Shown here: piece after piece, positions 9,701 through 15,026 of the stretch
How the letters are laid out: every line of letters begins with the position of its first letter
Position numbering within the stretch: the stretch's first letter is position 1
Source: Methanobacteriota archaeon
GTDB taxonomy: Archaea; Thermoplasmatota; Poseidoniia; Poseidoniales; Thalassarchaeaceae
Length of the DNA: 22,433 nucleotides
NCBI GenBank assembly: GCA_002725475.1
Contig: PBPH01000040.1
Location: 1-22,433 of the forward strand
Direction: 5' to 3'
Made by a program: the position numbers and the translations under genes
The notes under the pieces: generated by a model
Databases searched by the model: none
What the model saw: the letters and a program-made list of their open reading frames with translations, nothing else
What the model was told of the DNA's origin: nothing

Positions 9701-10028
9701 AAGTGTTGAGCCAGATTCTAAACCCGCAACAAGAAAGACGAGAAAGGTAGCGGGCGGTTCTCCCCCAACTAAAAACGTCAAAACACGCTCAACTCGTAAG
9801 ACACGTTCAACGAAAAAAGAAGTTAGCAAACCTGGAGGGATGGTGCCAGTACCTAGTGAGGCTTGGGATGATATTTTTACGCCTAAAGATTCGGCAAATT
9901 ATGAAAAATCACTTGGCGAAACTCGTGCAGCACTGGCAAAGGGGGAGTCTGAAAGAAATCTGCTCCGCAAATTGCAAACAGAGGGCTGGAACGCTAAACA
10001 ATCTCGATATATCATCAATGAATCTTAA
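3723..10028 (+). CDS. Giant integrin-alpha-like calcium-binding membrane protein with RGG-repeat cytoplasmic tail
   Basis: 2101 residues. An N-terminal hydrophobic signal or anchor (~13-30) leads to a region (~60-340) of 'D..G..hI.Y' repeats resembling an exo-propeller. Seven FG-GAP repeats follow at ~345-735, from DFDCDGIEDL (351) through GDVNGDGCEDL, GDVNNDGFDD, GDINGDGFDD, GDVNQDGFDD and GDINDDGLEE to DLDGDGQIEI (714), as in an integrin-alpha propeller. A further beta-rich stretch runs to ~1130. From 1134 to ~1790 there are about 20 thrombospondin type 3-like DxDxDG motifs with Cys pairs. One membrane helix (~1847-1871) precedes an Asp/Glu-rich segment, seven RGGGPPS units (1920-1968), a Lys/Arg-rich stretch and a short C-terminal domain ending GWNAKQSRYIINES. 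The outside is thus acidic and calcium-binding and the inside partly basic. Starts at 3723 (ATG) and 3738 (GTG) are both possible. Role unknown; an adhesin or structural surface protein is inferred. Confidence 0.9.
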   Translation: MGAACVSNERNNLPLVLVLLMIIASLSPLGIQQYLDNSSLSEDEGYSSTISFTNGSGYQFAGQTVVINGSDWLVDSDRGLDVWQITSLNTSLSFDGIDLTQDDRGRARGCMHESGGGIWLAKLEYGGGTSLTQVESGGPGLGEKCSIAVDDREKSHIAYTNESGFLRVAYQTWGANGGSWGWNIRTIENLTTVSEITLHLDSQGDQNILWLDSNNSLHLSTYTTWWTHTDLMPGTRIGEGFDSYLDDDGSLNIFYRNLDSMQIIHGVMDTNGSWVLSALTAGADIGPALSFAKDSSTGNIQYAYSTSSSTNLRVVRDLSGQENGRISPSIQTIASGSIADEYATQAFNTLDFDCDGIEDLIVSKPDANSSVGAVEIFWGSTAGLSVVADFVLSGTAGGDRFGSSIANAGDVNGDGCEDLLVGATGAVDNWGYPTGKSYVYFGGNHSHASPDWVVEGENSGDKFGGTVSTAGDVNNDGFDDVLVSATGFTQSGGEGKAYLFLGSASGPETSDSWTTRGYWQNVIQGWSLAGIGDINGDGFDDIALGAAGSFSELTGSGRVQVYIGSGTGWMTLDNSWTTSTTNTLLGYSVTGIGDVNQDGFDDFAFSEPLFDNAALGKVRVFLGDSTGFPDDPALEMVGTQSNQLFGSDVSTIGDINDDGLEEIAISSIGLGTSPGKVEYFFADDTDYLRRGANSHLATGVTGQHLGRTVGGGGDLDGDGQIEIIITSLDKDMDGNSVGAVVQIEKLDSDVTDISMPTSHVDLELDDLGRFHIFVIGNGEAHHLERPNAAIDTTQSWDTETFDTTNISMVLTHSGKAIILDEDSFIQQNGHTKYSHSHPTLSNTINSIDLAIIDEQSHIFYSEVHNSSTSYTNFRAESDLGFATTLLGNNSTSIVAFNSTSALSGYNVSSSCMFSNGTVAFTRGLSNATMVTYYEGGNESTFTISSDPALSIDTSCSGSSLLVAMQTLSSYELLEFDDGVNSLNSGSASVTSAEAFIVDSSAKTALFASASGGYELCDSNSCSILMFSSATMVSAATDGDGTSWILHDGGNGIASLSILDGLAVNDVWTHSSSGTSQLTHGDMEIDNEGTIRFVLIEMDGTSSIMNSYRIYDDWDRDFIPLPMDEVPLVGGQWSDSDSDGYGDNPDGPANDECPTFGGTSMDRVSKWGYFGCADSDWDGWANIIDDCPSEGPNNNDGDSWIDSIGCPDPDGDGWSSSGLWTNTPDQDALNWYQQRDSDADGHLDNHGPDCCGVDSSIDIFPRNGNQWEDEDVDGWGDNRDFEYANATLRTTNGVDIDNDGSNDYWYIDWLGDQCPGVQGFSKFDRGGCPDSDGDGWSDPHLSENPNEASWLYNRSQCHATDSEGHYGCADNWPGGGNTGETCSDLDNCSQQWHDKDGDGYGDNSTIGAWLRDAFNEDYTQWNDTDNDGYGDNQQGTTPDDCPVSWGNSTVDRLGCPDSDGDQYSNPDASSFAHPNGDADSNSSNSEQWRDTDGDGFGDFTNKTNGDFCPNEYGYLNGVGGRGCPLPAEDSDSDGIIDDEDNCSNTSIGASVDTDGPWKGCSENQKDDDNDGVSNADDNCANTTADAIVDANGCSNDQLTLDDDNDGVPNITDECPNTEAGLNVSEVGCADIQLDSDNDGVSNDVDACNDTAEGAVVDEIGCPRSDLDSDGDGYVDSSDAFPVEPSQWGDYDGDGFGDNTSGFQGDSCPTEPGQSSGAPNGDRWGCVDTDGDGFSDPTSGWGVADGADAFINESSQWRDTDGDGFGDNQTGYQADECPLTPGVLNGVLGIGCASATDSSGNEVDECEKWQPFYDPATNPGESVPEEFHECTWYDEWYSVAEEDESLSMTTIAAGVVSAIILLLIIVLVSVRLIRGGEEDWDDDDLFDEEDDWEEERDIFAPGSSSRGATWNAPSATQDFSNRGGGPPSRGGGPPSRGGGPPSRGGGPPSRGGGPPSRGGGPPSRGGGPPSRGAPAGPSRSSNPPVKATKRKVVSGSVEPDSKPATRKTRKVAGGSPPTKNVKTRSTRKTRSTKKEVSKPGGMVPVPSEAWDDIFTPKDSANYEKSLGETRAALAKGESERNLLRKLQTEGWNAKQSRYIINES
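9480..9626 (+). repeat. 21-bp tandem repeat, seven units, encoding RGGGPPS
   Basis: Seven in-frame 21-base units, each centred on GGCCCACCAAGTAGAGGAGG with a few synonymous changes in the Gly and Arg codons. A degenerate eighth unit follows (RGAPAGPS). The unit length is a multiple of three, so gain or loss of units would keep the frame. Confidence 0.95.
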
Positions 10029-10057
10029 TTTTCTTGAGTTTATTTCAATGGTGAATG

Positions 10058-10084
10058 CGGAGCCTTCATGAGTAATGGGCTCCG
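10058..10084. terminator. Inverted repeat between the giant gene and the EF-hand gene
   Basis: CGGAGCC (10058-10064) and GGCTCCG (10078-10084) are perfect 7-base complements with a 13-base loop, starting 30 bases after the stop of the giant gene. No T-run follows, so it is not a classical intrinsic terminator; a processing or protein-binding site is equally possible. Confidence 0.3.
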
Positions 10085-10133
10085 GTAGTAGTGCAAGGAT
10101 AGTTTAGTCTGAGGCAGTTGGGATGGAAGACAA

Positions 10134-11477
10134 ATGAATGAAGCCAACGTAGAAACCGAAGGGGCTTCTTTGCCTGATGGTATTGATGTAGATGAAGCAG
10201 CAGCTTACTTTGGAGTAGTTGAGTCCGCAGATATCATAGTTCGTCTTAATCAGACAGATCGCCTAAATGGGATGGGTGAGTTTTTCTCCCTAACAATAGA
10301 TCTAGTATTACAAGGTGAATTTGACTTCGAAGAGGCCGCAAATAGATTGGGTTGTGAAGGTGGAGAAATTTACTATCTCCTAACCGGTCCATTCGGGTTA
10401 ATTACTATCTCAGATCCCTTAAGATATTACTTGGGGCAAGAAAATTCAGAAGGAGAAAGTGGCCCCCCACCGGGATTGCCTGAGCATGAAATGAATGCAA
10501 TTGAGCCACTAACTGATGTTTTTTCTCTTCTACGCTTATTTGGGTTAGGTCATTTAATCGGAGGACTTCCTTTGCTTTCCCATTACATTTCTATGTATGA
10601 AAGATTAGTGTCATCACCTGGCGCCAACAAAGAATCATTGTTGATTTTGTCACAGGAACTACATGAAGCAACCGAGCAGGCAAAGTCTGGTTCAGTAACA
10701 CCAATTGCATGCTTAGGGGCACCTACACAAAGCGTAGTTCCACAAGCAATCCCCCCTCAATCAAATCCAGCACCAGCAGCACCAGCAGCCCCAACATCTC
10801 CCGAACCAGTAGAACCCACACCTCCACCTCCTGAACCGGTAATATCCGCTCCCCCTGCCCCTTCTCCAACATCCCCTCAACCAGTAGAACCCACTCCTCC
10901 TGCCCCTCAACCCGAACCAGAACCAGTTGTGATTGAAGTTGATTCGAGCGAGGATGAGGCCATCGTAATGGAGGATGCTAGTGACGTATTTGCTTCGCAA
11001 TTTGCTGCTGCTGAAAGTATTGATACTACTACAATTGAAGCACCCCAATCAAGTCAACAATTCAATTCAATTGATATCAATATGGATGGGCAATTGAGCC
11101 CCAACGAGGTGTCTCAGGCAGCCAATATTACAATGAATCAAGCAAATGAAATGATTGAATTTGCAGATAAGAACGAAGATGGTCAAGTTTCTTTTGAAGA
11201 ATTCACTGAGAAACCTCAGGGTGTTGTGCCGAAGAGAGCTCCAATTAGGGATGATATTAATTCTCAATCAATTGATACAGGTTGGCCCGATCAAAATCAG
11301 AACAAACCAGAACAATCTGCATTAGATGCAGTGTCAAGTCTAGTTTCAGGAGTTAGTGATAATCAAAACCCTTCAACAGTTCACAATCTAATACAATCTG
11401 GGAAGAACTGCCAGCGTTGCGGCATTGGGGTGGAGCATCAATGGATATATTGCCCAGTATGCAATTCTCCTCAATGA
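10134..11477 (+). CDS. Cytosolic protein with Pro-rich linker, two EF-hands and a C-terminal zinc ribbon
   Basis: 447 residues with no signal peptide or membrane helix. Residues 1-~185 form an unrecognised, mostly helical region. Residues ~200-265 are a Pro/Glu/Ala linker with two near-copies of the motif PVEPTPP. Two canonical EF-hand loops follow, DINMDGQLSPNE (314-325) and DKNEDGQVSFEE (345-356), with calcium-ligand residues at positions 1, 3, 5 and 12 of each loop. The C-terminus is a zinc ribbon, C426-x2-C429-x10-C440-x2-C443. The parts suggest a calcium-responsive adaptor, but this is inference. It lies 105 bases downstream of the giant surface gene on the same strand and converges on the M29 homologue with a 3-base gap. 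No clear Shine-Dalgarno is visible. Confidence 0.85.
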   Translation: MNEANVETEGASLPDGIDVDEAAAYFGVVESADIIVRLNQTDRLNGMGEFFSLTIDLVLQGEFDFEEAANRLGCEGGEIYYLLTGPFGLITISDPLRYYLGQENSEGESGPPPGLPEHEMNAIEPLTDVFSLLRLFGLGHLIGGLPLLSHYISMYERLVSSPGANKESLLILSQELHEATEQAKSGSVTPIACLGAPTQSVVPQAIPPQSNPAPAAPAAPTSPEPVEPTPPPPEPVISAPPAPSPTSPQPVEPTPPAPQPEPEPVVIEVDSSEDEAIVMEDASDVFASQFAAAESIDTTTIEAPQSSQQFNSIDINMDGQLSPNEVSQAANITMNQANEMIEFADKNEDGQVSFEEFTEKPQGVVPKRAPIRDDINSQSIDTGWPDQNQNKPEQSALDAVSSLVSGVSDNQNPSTVHNLIQSGKNCQRCGIGVEHQWIYCPVCNSPQ

Positions 11478-11480
11478 TAG

Positions 11481-12527
11481 TTAATACGTGACCTCGCCGG
11501 CTTGAAGTAGAACAGTTTCATCAAGGTGTACTGTTGGCTCTCGCATTACACCAGTGACATGGATTTTAGCATGTGCGGAACCTCCTAGTGTCGAATTATC
11601 CCCTATTGCAAAGTAACATGTTCCCTTTACTTTTTCATCTTCAAGAACGTTCCCTATCAAACGTGCCTTTGGATTCATTCCGAAACCGAATTCTGCTACT
11701 GTCCAAACTGAATCTTTCTCTTTTGGCTTGAGTTGATCAGAAGCCAATTCATAAGTTTCTTTGATTTTATCTGCCATGGCGCCACCTTCTACATCAGTAA
11801 CCAAACCATCTTCCACATGAAAAATCACAGGTTGTTCTAGAAGAGTTGAATCCCAAGAACCATCAATTACTAATTTCCCATTCATTGTTCCTTCTATAGG
11901 CATGGTGAAAATTTTACCTGCTGGTAGGTTTGTGACTTGGCTAGGTCTATTGCAAATACCATTGTCTTCAAGTTTCCATTTTCTATGCTCTACTTCAAAG
12001 TCAAGGTCAGTTCCTGATTCACTAGTAACTTTGACTTGACGCCGTCGCTTTAGCAGGCTCCCTACTTTGGTTATGCTATCCTTTAGTCGAGCGAAGTCCG
12101 CAGTCATCCCGCCTTCGGTGAAAATATCGAGTGTAATCCCAGGCAAAGTAGCAATTCTTGCCCCCTCATTGCGAGCAATTCTTGTAGCTCTAGTATGAGT
12201 TAGAGAATATCTTGTCGGAGCAATAACAATCTGTTGCTTTCTCATTAATTCAGCAACCGCACCGGGTGGTTCATCCCCATGCTGGTGTGTAGGGGGCATC
12301 ATCAATAGCAAGACTCGTTCGGAAATCAATGAAGCCTGCTCATAAATTGCTTGTCCAACTTGAGATGTATGTGGGTCTGTAATAATCAGAGTATTTTCGT
12401 AAGATCTCATCTGCATACATGTTCGAACCACCATTCGGGCAGATGCACGCAATTTCTTCTCTAATTTGTCATCATCTAGCATGGGTCCTCCATCGTCGTC
12501 ATCCGACTTCGACTTCTTCTTGGCCAT
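11481..12527 (-). CDS. M29 / AmpS-type leucyl aminopeptidase homologue
   Basis: 348 residues, cytosolic, matching the COG2309 family of metallo-aminopeptidases that remove N-terminal residues from peptides. Family hallmarks are IAPTRYSLTHTRA (102-114), ATLPGIT (126-132), SGTDLDF (171-177), NLPAGK (200-205), PIEGTMNG (210-217), VAEFGFGMNPKARL (277-290), LEDEKVKGT (295-303) and PTVHLD (331-336). Expected metal-ligand glutamates E212 and E279 are present. The site usually read as GTxHIAxG is GTCYFAIG here (Tyr305 for His), and the usual HxD is HVT (H323, T325), so the metal site may be incomplete. The N-terminus (1-20) is a charged Lys/Asp extension. A purine-rich GGGGAG sits just before the ATG. 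It lies 64 bases downstream of the ASPIC gene on the same strand. Confidence 0.85.
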   Translation of the reverse strand: MAKKKSKSDDDDGGPMLDDDKLEKKLRASARMVVRTCMQMRSYENTLIITDPHTSQVGQAIYEQASLISERVLLLMMPPTHQHGDEPPGAVAELMRKQQIVIAPTRYSLTHTRATRIARNEGARIATLPGITLDIFTEGGMTADFARLKDSITKVGSLLKRRRQVKVTSESGTDLDFEVEHRKWKLEDNGICNRPSQVTNLPAGKIFTMPIEGTMNGKLVIDGSWDSTLLEQPVIFHVEDGLVTDVEGGAMADKIKETYELASDQLKPKEKDSVWTVAEFGFGMNPKARLIGNVLEDEKVKGTCYFAIGDNSTLGGSAHAKIHVTGVMREPTVHLDETVLLQAGEVTY

Positions 12528-12591
12528 GCTCTCCCCAATCTCTGTATTATCTCGCCATTAATCAAGACATCTATCAGATAATTGATGTTAA

Positions 12592-14901
12592 TCACTCATC
12601 TTCTTGTTCTTGGGGTGGAATATTTTCACTTTCATTCTTCAGCAAATCAAATTTTTTCATCAATAAGAAAACAAACAGGATAGCCAAACAAAATACAAAA
12701 CCGTTTGTTTCTGAAATTGCCATTCCAAATACCGAGTAGAAAATGCTACTTGATTCATCTATTACAAGAATTTGATTAGCATCTACATCTTCCACTTTAT
12801 CTGTCATTCCGGTTGTCCATAATACTTCAACAGATTTTACTGAATCAGCATCCCCCAATCCAAAATGTACAGTTGGTTCGTTACTACCTAGATAACCGCT
12901 ACCAGCATAGACATGCTGTTGCATTTTTGTGCCATCTTCTAGTGTAACAGTAACTAAACAGCCAGTTCCAAATTTGTTTGAATATTTAGCTACGCCAACC
13001 AATTCGGAATAATCCATATCTACAGTCATCCCATTCAATTTGACCTTAAGCCAATTCCTTCCAGTTTCTTCAATTGCATTATTTGAAAATATTTGAGGAG
13101 ATCTTCCTGCTTGGCCTAGGATGATATCCAAATCTCCATCCCCGTCGTAATCAATTATCGATGCACCCATCGTTTTTTCAGCTCCACCGAGGCCAATTTG
13201 GTCACTAATCTCTATGAATTCGGTAATTCCATCTCCATTAGTATCTCCTTCATTTCTGAAGAAGGTGTTATTGTTGTAGGCCGAAAATCGGTTAATTCTT
13301 CCAACTCCAAAAAAGATATCCAAATCCCCATCTAAATCATAATCAAAGAATTGACATGCCCAGTTTACTGCAACAAATGAGGTTCCCCCACTAAGATCTC
13401 GGAAACCCATCTTTGCTCCATTTTCAGTGAAAGTTTCTCCATTATTTTCCCACAAATAATTCGGTCCAAAATTTGAGTGGCATAAATCCAAATCCCCATC
13501 TAAATCCCAATCACCTGCATGAGCGCCCATTCCAGTTCCAGGGATATCCATCTCTAGTTCATCTGTAACAATACTGAATGTCCCATCTTGTTCATTATGA
13601 TAAATAGGTGAAATTCCGAAATCAGAGGCAACATAGAGATCTTCCCAACCGTCTCCGTCATAATCAAACCACACACCAGCAAATGAAAGACCAGACCCAT
13701 GGAAATCACTAGAATCAATTTGCGCCATTGTAGAAGGATTGGCGGGGCTCGCTTGGTTCATTCTATGTAGGCTTGAGATGAAGAAGTCATTTGGATTATC
13801 TGAAACTTCTTTTTGTCCACTTACGCCTGCTTCTTTTGTCGCATCACTGAATTCAATTTCTCCATCATTATCTATGTCTCCTTCGTTACGAAATAGGAAA
13901 TTGGTTTCAGTCCTAGCCCAGAATTTTTCTTCATCAACAATACCTAAATTCATAGAATATAAGTCCAAATCTCCATCGTGATCATAATCAGCCCAAATTG
14001 CAGTGGTACTGTGCCCGTAATTCATTACTCCACTATAAAATTGAATTTGAGGTGGATTATTTACATCGTAACTTTCACCACTGTTGGTTATTGCTACAGA
14101 GGTAATTTTTCCGTCATTTACGGTAACTTTCCCTCTTGCTCCAAAACCACTACCTCCTTCAAAAAATACAGCAGGCGCCAGACCCCCAGATGAATCATAA
14201 CCGTCACCAGAATCCAATATTTCGACTCCCGAAATTTTCCCATCTTCAATTACAACTTCCCCAATAGCGCCTTGACCGAGGCCGGTCTTGGATGTGACAT
14301 CAATGAAAACACAATCACCATTATTTTGGTAAAGATAATTTCTTGCACCTGAATTAATATCATAAACATCAGTGTTTCCAAAATTACTCAAGTAGACGTC
14401 TTTGTCTCCATCATTATCGTAATCAGCCCATGAAGCACCTATGACTGTTGTATTTACTAATGCAAGACCGGACTCTTCGGTCCAATCGGAAAAGGTCCCA
14501 TTTCCGTTATTTATCATTAATTGAGTATTTCCGGACGAGTTTTCTTCAATTGCCGCGTCAATAGTCGCAGAATCCGTTCCTTCGGGGAACTTCGATGCAG
14601 TTTCGAATTTCAAGTGATCGAAACGTGCAGTGACTAACACATCCATATCTCCATCCCCATCACAATCATCTACTGAAATTCCTGGCCCATAACTCGACCA
14701 AATTGTTTCAGGTCCTGTATCAACAAGTCCGAAGCCACTTTCTTCAGTGACTTCAGAAAAGGTAACTAAAAGGTCACCATTGCCATTTTCGCTATTGGAC
14801 CCCAAGGATGTTGGAATGTATGAAAGAAACAACAGAATAATGACTCCATAAAGAGTGAGATTTCTTTTTGAGAAATTTATCCCATGAAATCCATTATTCA
14901 T
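12592..14901 (-). CDS. FG-GAP/VCBS propeller protein with ASPIC/UnbV domain and C-terminal membrane anchor
   Basis: 769 residues from the preferred ATG at 14901; the frame is open to an ATG at 14955, but the extra 18 residues are unlike a signal and a TATA-like sequence falls inside them. The N-terminal hydrophobic segment (TLYGVIILLFLSYIPTSLG) is a signal peptide. Seven calcium loops follow, DDCDGDGDMD, DYDNDGDKD, DYDHDGDLD, DYDGDGWED, DWDLDGDLD, DYDLDGDLD and DYDGDGDLD, fitting a seven-bladed propeller. Two tandem copies of an ~40-residue module (key residues DGKI, then SG..YD) are inserted between blades 2 and 3. The ASPIC/UnbV domain comes near the C-terminus (GTGCLVTVTLEDG, then HFGLGDADSVKSVEVLW), followed by a membrane helix (GFVFCLAILFVFLLM) and an acidic tail. 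It is divergent from the peroxidase pair across a ~125-base region. Substrate or partner unknown. Confidence 0.9.
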   Translation of the reverse strand: MNNGFHGINFSKRNLTLYGVIILLFLSYIPTSLGSNSENGNGDLLVTFSEVTEESGFGLVDTGPETIWSSYGPGISVDDCDGDGDMDVLVTARFDHLKFETASKFPEGTDSATIDAAIEENSSGNTQLMINNGNGTFSDWTEESGLALVNTTVIGASWADYDNDGDKDVYLSNFGNTDVYDINSGARNYLYQNNGDCVFIDVTSKTGLGQGAIGEVVIEDGKISGVEILDSGDGYDSSGGLAPAVFFEGGSGFGARGKVTVNDGKITSVAITNSGESYDVNNPPQIQFYSGVMNYGHSTTAIWADYDHDGDLDLYSMNLGIVDEEKFWARTETNFLFRNEGDIDNDGEIEFSDATKEAGVSGQKEVSDNPNDFFISSLHRMNQASPANPSTMAQIDSSDFHGSGLSFAGVWFDYDGDGWEDLYVASDFGISPIYHNEQDGTFSIVTDELEMDIPGTGMGAHAGDWDLDGDLDLCHSNFGPNYLWENNGETFTENGAKMGFRDLSGGTSFVAVNWACQFFDYDLDGDLDIFFGVGRINRFSAYNNNTFFRNEGDTNGDGITEFIEISDQIGLGGAEKTMGASIIDYDGDGDLDIILGQAGRSPQIFSNNAIEETGRNWLKVKLNGMTVDMDYSELVGVAKYSNKFGTGCLVTVTLEDGTKMQQHVYAGSGYLGSNEPTVHFGLGDADSVKSVEVLWTTGMTDKVEDVDANQILVIDESSSIFYSVFGMAISETNGFVFCLAILFVFLLMKKFDLLKNESENIPPQEQEDE
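14030..14275 (-). repeat. Duplicated insert module within the ASPIC protein
   Basis: Two diverged copies of an ~40-residue unit, one containing VIEDGKISGVEILDSGDGYD and the other VTVNDGKITSVAITNSGESYD (key residues DGKI and SG..YD). They lie between the second and third calcium loops. The consensus resembles a short beta repeat found in some phage and secreted structural proteins, judged from memory of such sequences. Confidence 0.65.
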
Positions 14902-14925
14902 GAAATACCGTGGGTGATACTGGAT

Positions 14926-14935
14926 ATGATATTTC
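14926..14935 (-). promoter_or_regulatory. Possible TATA box for the ASPIC gene
   Basis: The minus strand reads AAATATCATA here, centred about 29 bases before the ATG at 14901. That spacing suits a leaderless archaeal transcript and is one reason to prefer the 14901 start over 14955. Confidence 0.3.
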
Positions 14936-14971
14936 CTCAAAACTAAAACCATCAATATTACTGCCTAGATT

Positions 14972-14989
14972 GGAATATCCTAACAAAGA
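14972..14989 (+). promoter_or_regulatory. Element shared with the upstream region of the lipoprotein gene
   Basis: GGAATATCCTAACAAAGA, beginning 55 bases before the peroxidase start at 15027. It matches 16 of 18 bases with 20821-20838, which begins 54 bases before the ATG at 20875. It could be a shared promoter or activator site, but two instances may be chance. Confidence 0.3.
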
Positions 14990-15026
14990 TTTAACGAAAG
15001 GGCGTCCTCGAAGATTTAGGATAGAG

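Noticed and set aside
9439..9829. Long minus-strand open frames opposite the RGGGPPS repeats
   Set aside because: They are the reverse image of the 21-base tandem repeat, with no start signal or recognisable domain, and they lie fully inside a well-supported gene.
10058..10084. Confident rho-independent terminator
   Set aside because: The stem is good but there is no following T-run, so it is listed only as a low-confidence inverted repeat.
12419..12739. Plus-strand open frame spanning the gap between the M29 and ASPIC genes
   Set aside because: It is antisense to the ends of two supported genes, shows no domain, and has composition expected of a shadow frame.
14902..14955. N-terminal extension of the ASPIC protein
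   Set aside because: The added 18 residues are not signal-like, and a TATA-like element suited to the 14901 start falls inside them.
14910..15026. N-terminal extension of the first peroxidase
   Set aside because: It would overlap the divergent gene's promoter region, looks unlike a signal region, and the 15027 start has a Shine-Dalgarno and matches residue numbering in the paralogue.
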